A stretch of 64,000 bases of DNA, taken from the NCBI RefSeq assembly GCF_007474535.1, contig NZ_VKNW01000007.1:178688-242687 (forward strand). Direction: 5' to 3'. Below, piece by piece: positions 60,857 through 64,000 of the stretch. A program made the position numbers and the translations under genes. The notes beneath the pieces were generated by a model. The model was given only the letters and a program-made list of their open reading frames with translations, was not told the origin of the DNA and searched no databases. Positions within the stretch are counted from its first letter, which is position 1; each line of letters begins with the position of its first letter. Origin of the DNA: Chryseobacterium echinoideorum (lineage in GTDB: Bacteria; Bacteroidota; Bacteroidia; Flavobacteriales; Weeksellaceae).

Positions 60857-61753
60857 TTAATTAATGAGGTTTTTAAAAGCTTTTTCAACATCCGGATAAC
60901 TGAAACTGAATCCGTTTTTAATCAATTTTTCTGGATATACATTTCTGCTTTTCAGTAATAACTCGGTTTCAGTTCCCATGACCGAAGAGGCGATTTCCAA
61001 TTGCCAAACCGCAGCATTTAATCCAAAAGGAGCTTTCATTACCTTTCTTAAATTTCTCATGAAATCATTATTTGACAAAGGATTAGGCGCAGTTATATTG
61101 ATTCCACCTGTAAGATTTTCGTTTGTGATAACAAACTCAACTGCTCTACAAAAATCGTCAATATGAATCCAGCTTATCTTTTGATTTCCCCTGCCCTGTT
61201 TTCCGCCTAGGCCAATTTTAGTCAGCATTTTGAGCTTTGGAAAAGCTCCGCCGTTGTTTCCTAAAACAATAGAAGTTCGCAGAGCCACCTTTCTTACATC
61301 TTCTGTTTTGGATTTGAAAAATTCACTTTCCCAGCTTTTACAGATATTCATAGAAAAATCATCTCCGATAATGCCGTTTTCTTCTGTGTTTAAGTGCTTT
61401 TCTGAATAAATATAAATTGTTGCCGAGCTTGCGTTTAACCAAATTTTGGGCTTATTGATGCATAGATCAACAGCTTGTTGCAAAACTTTGGTACTTTCAA
61501 TACGTGAAGAATAAATCTCCTGCTTATTTCTGTCTGTGTATCGGCAATCTACAGACTTTCCCGCCAGATTAATTAAAACATCAGCATTTTCGAGTAAGTT
61601 CTTCCATTCACCTACACTTTTTGCATCCCAGAAAATTCCGTTTTTACGTTTGGGGTTTCTGGTTAAAATATAAACCTGCTCTCCTTTTTCTTCAAAATAT
61701 TTTTCGAGATTTTTGCCCAGAAAACCAGTTCCGGCTGCGATGATTATTTTCAT
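60857..61753 (-). CDS. TIGR01777 family NAD-dependent epimerase-like protein
   Basis: A 298-aa extended short-chain-dehydrogenase relative of the TIGR01777/YfcH family. The nucleotide site is IIAAGTGFLGKNLEKYF, the strand VLINLAGKSVDCRY follows, and the C-terminal TPxxVxNxxF-like region contains PLSNNDFMRNLRKVM. The family often stands next to SRPBCC proteins, as here. Activity is unknown. It is the last gene of a three-gene unit and is separated from the SRPBCC gene by 106 bases containing a REP-like hairpin. Confidence 0.88.
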   Translation of the reverse strand: MKIIIAAGTGFLGKNLEKYFEEKGEQVYILTRNPKRKNGIFWDAKSVGEWKNLLENADVLINLAGKSVDCRYTDRNKQEIYSSRIESTKVLQQAVDLCINKPKIWLNASSATIYIYSEKHLNTEENGIIGDDFSMNICKSWESEFFKSKTEDVRKVALRTSIVLGNNGGAFPKLKMLTKIGLGGKQGRGNQKISWIHIDDFCRAVEFVITNENLTGGINITAPNPLSNNDFMRNLRKVMKAPFGLNAAVWQLEIASSVMGTETELLLKSRNVYPEKLIKNGFSFSYPDVEKAFKNLIN

Positions 61754-61783
61754 TTTAGTTAATAGTTATATATGATTAATGGT

Positions 61784-61823
61784 TTGTCATCTTGAGATGC
61801 TTCGACAAGCTCAGCATGACATC
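61784..61823. repeat. REP-like hairpin inside the operon
   Basis: An imperfect inverted repeat: outer arms TGTCAT/ATGACA, then TTGAG/CTCAG with one G-T pair, and an inner CTT/AAG stem around CGAC. It lies between the SRPBCC gene and the TIGR01777 gene. Its central segment (GAGATGCTTCGACAAGCTC) looks like a dispersed palindrome that I associate with Bacteroidetes genomes. Confidence 0.65.
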
Positions 61824-61859
61824 TATAATAATTAGTATTCCTAGGATTGCTTTTCGAAT

Positions 61860-62309
61860 TCATTTTTCGGCGATTGATTTTATGAGTTGATTTCGTTCTG
61901 ATAAAAAACTTTCCATATAGTTTTTCAGAAACATAAAATTGAAAATTTTACCAATGACTCCAAAAGGTGATTCAAATTCAAGAATATCAGTCATGATAGT
62001 ATTTTTACCGTCCTTTTTAAAAACATGCTGATGTTTAAAATATTTAAAGGTTCCTTCCAGCATTATATCGGTGAATTGATGAGGTTTTTGCATTTCAATA
62101 ATTTTTGATGTGTGCGTTTGATAAAAACCTAAATATTTAGCTTTCCAAGTCACGCTTTCGCCTTCTTCAATCAGTCCTGAAACTTCCCCGGCAATCGCTT
62201 TTTCATCAGTTTTAGAAATTGATTCTTGATGAAGATCAATATCCCTTGTCAAATCGAAAACGGTTTCAATATCGGCTTTTATGATTGTTTTCAATCGAAT
62301 TATTGACAT
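61860..62309 (-). CDS. SRPBCC family protein
   Basis: A 149-aa START/Bet v1-fold protein with a ligand-binding cavity. The start SIIRLKTIIKADIETVFDLT, the block TWKAKYLGFYQTHTSKIIEM and the C-terminal long helix (NFMFLKNYMESFLSERNQLI) fit SRPBCC members usually paired with TIGR01777 epimerases. Function unknown. Its start is 6 bases after the DCC gene stop, so it is co-transcribed. Confidence 0.85.
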   Translation of the reverse strand: MSIIRLKTIIKADIETVFDLTRDIDLHQESISKTDEKAIAGEVSGLIEEGESVTWKAKYLGFYQTHTSKIIEMQKPHQFTDIMLEGTFKYFKHQHVFKKDGKNTIMTDILEFESPFGVIGKIFNFMFLKNYMESFLSERNQLIKSIAEK

Positions 62310-62314
62310 TTTAC

Positions 62315-63127
62315 TTAATGATTAATTAAAATGAGGATGACCAAAACTGTTAATCTGAAAATCATCCACGAAATGGTGGGAAGAAAATTTAATTGCAAAA
62401 TTTTACACCTTCTTAAATGTTCTAAAAACATGATCAAAACCACAATTCCAAAATATATCATTGCTGAAAATGAATTTAAACTGAAAAGTAAACATGGAAT
62501 CAGAAGTAAAGTTCCTATAAGAGAAACCGTCATCATATTTCCGATATAGTTCCAAAGTTTTTCTTTTAAATATGATTTTAAGAACACGGTCTGCCAAACA
62601 ATTTGGCTCACACAGATTATCAACTCTCTGCCAAAATTCTGATGTAAATGCAAACCTAAATTTCCACTGAAAATATTCAAAATATAAGAAGATAAAAACA
62701 CAACAAAAGTAATATATGCTAATCTGTATTTCAGATTAAAATCAGGAACACAGGCTTTTTCTGAATAATCTTTTGAAGAAGGAATAATCTGTTTTCTATT
62801 GTAAGAAACAAAAGAATACAGTTTCTTAAAAAACCAATATAAAGGCTTTATTCTGGCAATTTTTTCTAATCTCGGAAACGAATTTCCGATAATTAACAAT
62901 AAACTGTCTAATCCGTAGATCACCTTATTTTGCTCATGATCAACTAGGGCGATTTCGTTTTTTGCACGGTTAAAATCAATAAGTTTTTCATTATCTAAGC
63001 TTAATTCAGTGAAGGCTTCCCTTCCATTTTCACTCAGCATTCCACTTTTTATAAAACCTTTTGAATAAAGATTGCACATCGGACATTCGTTATCATAGAT
63101 AAGCGTATGATTATTGAGGATTTTCAT
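62315..63127 (-). CDS. DCC (DUF393)-domain membrane protein
   Basis: A 270-aa protein. The N-terminal ~110 residues are a thioredoxin-like DCC domain with the motif YDNECPMCNLYSKGF (Cys15-Pro-Met-Cys18). The second half (about 130-265) has four or so membrane helices (YITFVVFLSSYILNIF, MMTVSLIGTLLLIPCLLF, SAMIYFGIVVLIMFLEHL, MIFRLTVLVILILI). DCC proteins are assumed to be thiol-disulfide oxidoreductases, but none of this membrane-fused type is characterised to my knowledge. First gene of the operon with the SRPBCC and TIGR01777 genes. Confidence 0.83.
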   Translation of the reverse strand: MKILNNHTLIYDNECPMCNLYSKGFIKSGMLSENGREAFTELSLDNEKLIDFNRAKNEIALVDHEQNKVIYGLDSLLLIIGNSFPRLEKIARIKPLYWFFKKLYSFVSYNRKQIIPSSKDYSEKACVPDFNLKYRLAYITFVVFLSSYILNIFSGNLGLHLHQNFGRELIICVSQIVWQTVFLKSYLKEKLWNYIGNMMTVSLIGTLLLIPCLLFSLNSFSAMIYFGIVVLIMFLEHLRRCKILQLNFLPTISWMIFRLTVLVILILINH

Positions 63128-63213
63128 GATTATCTGTTTATTAATGTTTTGTATTAATTCCGAAATAAATAATTAAAAATAAATGAATGATTAAGTTTTT
63201 CATAATTATAAAA

Positions 63214-63233
63214 TTTTCAATAATATTTGAAAG
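63214..63233 (-). promoter_or_regulatory. Putative GbsR/MarR operator upstream of the DCC operon
   Basis: An inverted repeat TTTTCAA-N6-TTGAAAG that matches, with two differences in 20 bases, the palindrome over the promoter of the regulator gene (63821-63840). It lies 86 bases before the DCC start codon. Confidence 0.6.
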
Positions 63234-63245
63234 TTAGATTCAAAT

Positions 63246-63269
63246 AAAAAAGGATTGTAAAGTCCTTTT
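63246..63269 (-). terminator. Terminator after the GbsR/MarR regulator gene
   Basis: The minus-strand stem AAAGGA/TCCTTT (63249-63254 and 63263-63268) is followed by six T, directly after the regulator stop codon. The following operon therefore needs its own promoter. Confidence 0.62.
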
Positions 63270-63773
63270 CTATTTTAATAAATTGGTAATCTTCCCGACC
63301 AGCCAGTGATCATCACTTTTTATGGCAAGATCCATAATGTTATTGATTTTTCCTGTTACAGAGCTAAAATCGTTTATCAGCTTAATAAATTCCTTGGCTT
63401 CTTCCGAATCTTTATCTTCAATATTTTTCAGCTCTTCCAGAAAAGAAATAACAGGCTCAATTTCTCGTTTTCTTCTTTCTTTGGTAATTTGTTTAAACAA
63501 AAACCAAACATCTTTTTCAGCAACAAAATATTCTTTTCGTTCACCTTTTACAAATTCTTTTCTTACAATTCCCCAATCCATCAAAGCTCGTAAATTCATA
63601 TTGGCATTTCCCCGTGAAATTTCCAGTTGCTCCATCACCTCATCGGTAGAAAGTGCTTTTCCACTTGCCAAAAGCAAAGCGTGAACCTGCGCCATGGTAC
63701 GATTGATTCCCCAATTGGTTGCAAATGTTCCCCAGGTTTGAATATATTTTTCTTTGGCTTCTGAGAGTTGCAT
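63270..63773 (-). CDS. GbsR/MarR family transcriptional regulator
   Basis: A 167-aa winged-helix regulator. The HTH region is LSTDEVMEQLEISRGNANMN (about 42-61), then LRALMDWGIVRKEF and a basic wing (VKGERKEYFVAEKD). The C-terminal helical half gives the dimer interface. In other bacteria this family includes GbsR, which represses osmoprotectant genes. Its promoter carries a palindrome also found before the neighbouring DCC operon, so it likely controls both. Confidence 0.9.
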   Translation of the reverse strand: MQLSEAKEKYIQTWGTFATNWGINRTMAQVHALLLASGKALSTDEVMEQLEISRGNANMNLRALMDWGIVRKEFVKGERKEYFVAEKDVWFLFKQITKERRKREIEPVISFLEELKNIEDKDSEEAKEFIKLINDFSSVTGKINNIMDLAIKSDDHWLVGKITNLLK

Positions 63774-63797
63774 CTTTTTATATTTAAAATTCTATTA

Positions 63798-63827
63798 CAA
63801 ATATAATAATACTTTTTGAATTTTCAA
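63798..63827 (-). promoter_or_regulatory. Promoter of the GbsR/MarR regulator gene
   Basis: Minus-strand TTG (63825-63827), 19-base spacer, TATATTTG (63798-63805): a full Bacteroidetes promoter match. It ends 24 bases before the start codon. Confidence 0.65.
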
Positions 63828-63842
63828 TAATTTTTGAAAATT
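63816..63842 (-). promoter_or_regulatory. Palindromic operator over the regulator promoter
   Basis: AATTTTCAA-N6-TTGAAAATT (63819-63842), 9-base arms, plus a third TTGAA half-site at 63816-63820. It covers the -33 element. A near copy lies at 63214-63233 before the DCC operon. Confidence 0.6.
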
Positions 63843-63870
63843 TATTTTAAATTTTAGCTTACAAATTAAA

Positions 63871-63902
63871 AATGGTTGATTTTAATTTTAAAATCAACCA
63901 TT
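63871..63902. terminator. Perfect 15-bp palindrome at the window end
   Basis: AATGGTTGATTTTAA, two bases, and its exact complement. A minus-strand T-rich run (TTTTTAA) follows, so it probably ends a minus-strand gene lying right of the window. After it, to 64000, I see no gene. Confidence 0.6.
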
Positions 63903-64000
63903 CCTTGTATAAATAACCTGAGTTCGGGATAATAATTGAGATAAACTTTGTAAAAAATAGCAATAATTCGTATATTTAAGTTTCTGACATTCAAATATTT

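Noticed and set aside
1..64000. tRNA, rRNA, tmRNA or other structured RNA genes
   Set aside because: Intergenic regions were read on both strands; none contained a cloverleaf-like or otherwise recognisable structured RNA.

Overview
The window looks like chromosomal core DNA of a flavobacterium, most likely Weeksellaceae and close to Chryseobacterium. The reasons are: AT-rich DNA; repeated TAnnTTTG -7 promoter elements in place of TATAAT; type IX secretion (T9SS) C-terminal sorting domains on two secreted proteins; Bacteroidetes-specific families such as the DUF4294 protein, the BT0820-type HAD phosphatase, the imelysin-like/di-heme peroxidase and the VGIN-type surface proteins; and an RND operon led by a TetR repressor. 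The genus is inferred from protein content only. I found no rRNA, tRNA, CRISPR array, insertion sequence, integrase or phage structural gene.

Layout. 1-7.5 kb: endonuclease V, a VOC protein, an M28 lipoprotein peptidase, an aminotransferase, and a pair of pyrophosphatases (a membrane ion-pumping one carrying an OmpA domain, and a soluble one). 7.5-14.7 kb: PhyH dioxygenase, then a closely packed minus-strand run with a cell-envelope theme (PBP4-type DacB, orphan histidine kinase, LolD, L,D-transpeptidase, RadC, FemAB-like protein), and dipeptidase PepE. 14.8-25 kb: housekeeping genes (transaldolase, DoxX, Era, Gdx-type SMR exporter, methyltransferase, Map, HAD phosphatase, acyl-ACP desaturase, GpmI, a DUF2268-like protease with a CBM20-like tail, SUI1). 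25-33.7 kb: LRR protein, PhoX-like T9SS protein, di-heme peroxidase, nucleoside phosphorylase, a protein with YadA-head repeats, a small charged stress-type protein, and FabI. 33.9-42.3 kb: UvrA, IlvE, MnmD, Nudix, two small secreted proteins, M42 peptidase and Rpe. 42.3-48.8 kb: an accessory-looking surface region with a lipoprotein, three tail-fibre-like secreted proteins, a small secreted protein, and a probable membrane-spanning TPR/LuxR-type regulator. 49-57.7 kb: J-domain/KTSC protein, the tetR-tolC-acrA-acrB efflux operon with visible operator sites, and two outer-membrane beta-barrel proteins. 57.8-64 kb: aldehyde dehydrogenase, LpdA, and a GbsR/MarR regulator next to an operon for a DCC thiol-oxidoreductase-like membrane protein, an SRPBCC protein and a TIGR01777 epimerase.

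Most interesting points: (1) the membrane pyrophosphatase fused to a peptidoglycan-binding OmpA domain, next to a soluble pyrophosphatase; (2) the surface-protein cluster led by a membrane-tethered regulator; (3) a near-identical inverted repeat in front of both the GbsR/MarR gene and the neighbouring three-gene operon; (4) two copies of a palindrome flanking the tetR efflux promoter; (5) REP-like hairpins downstream of uvrA and inside the DCC operon.
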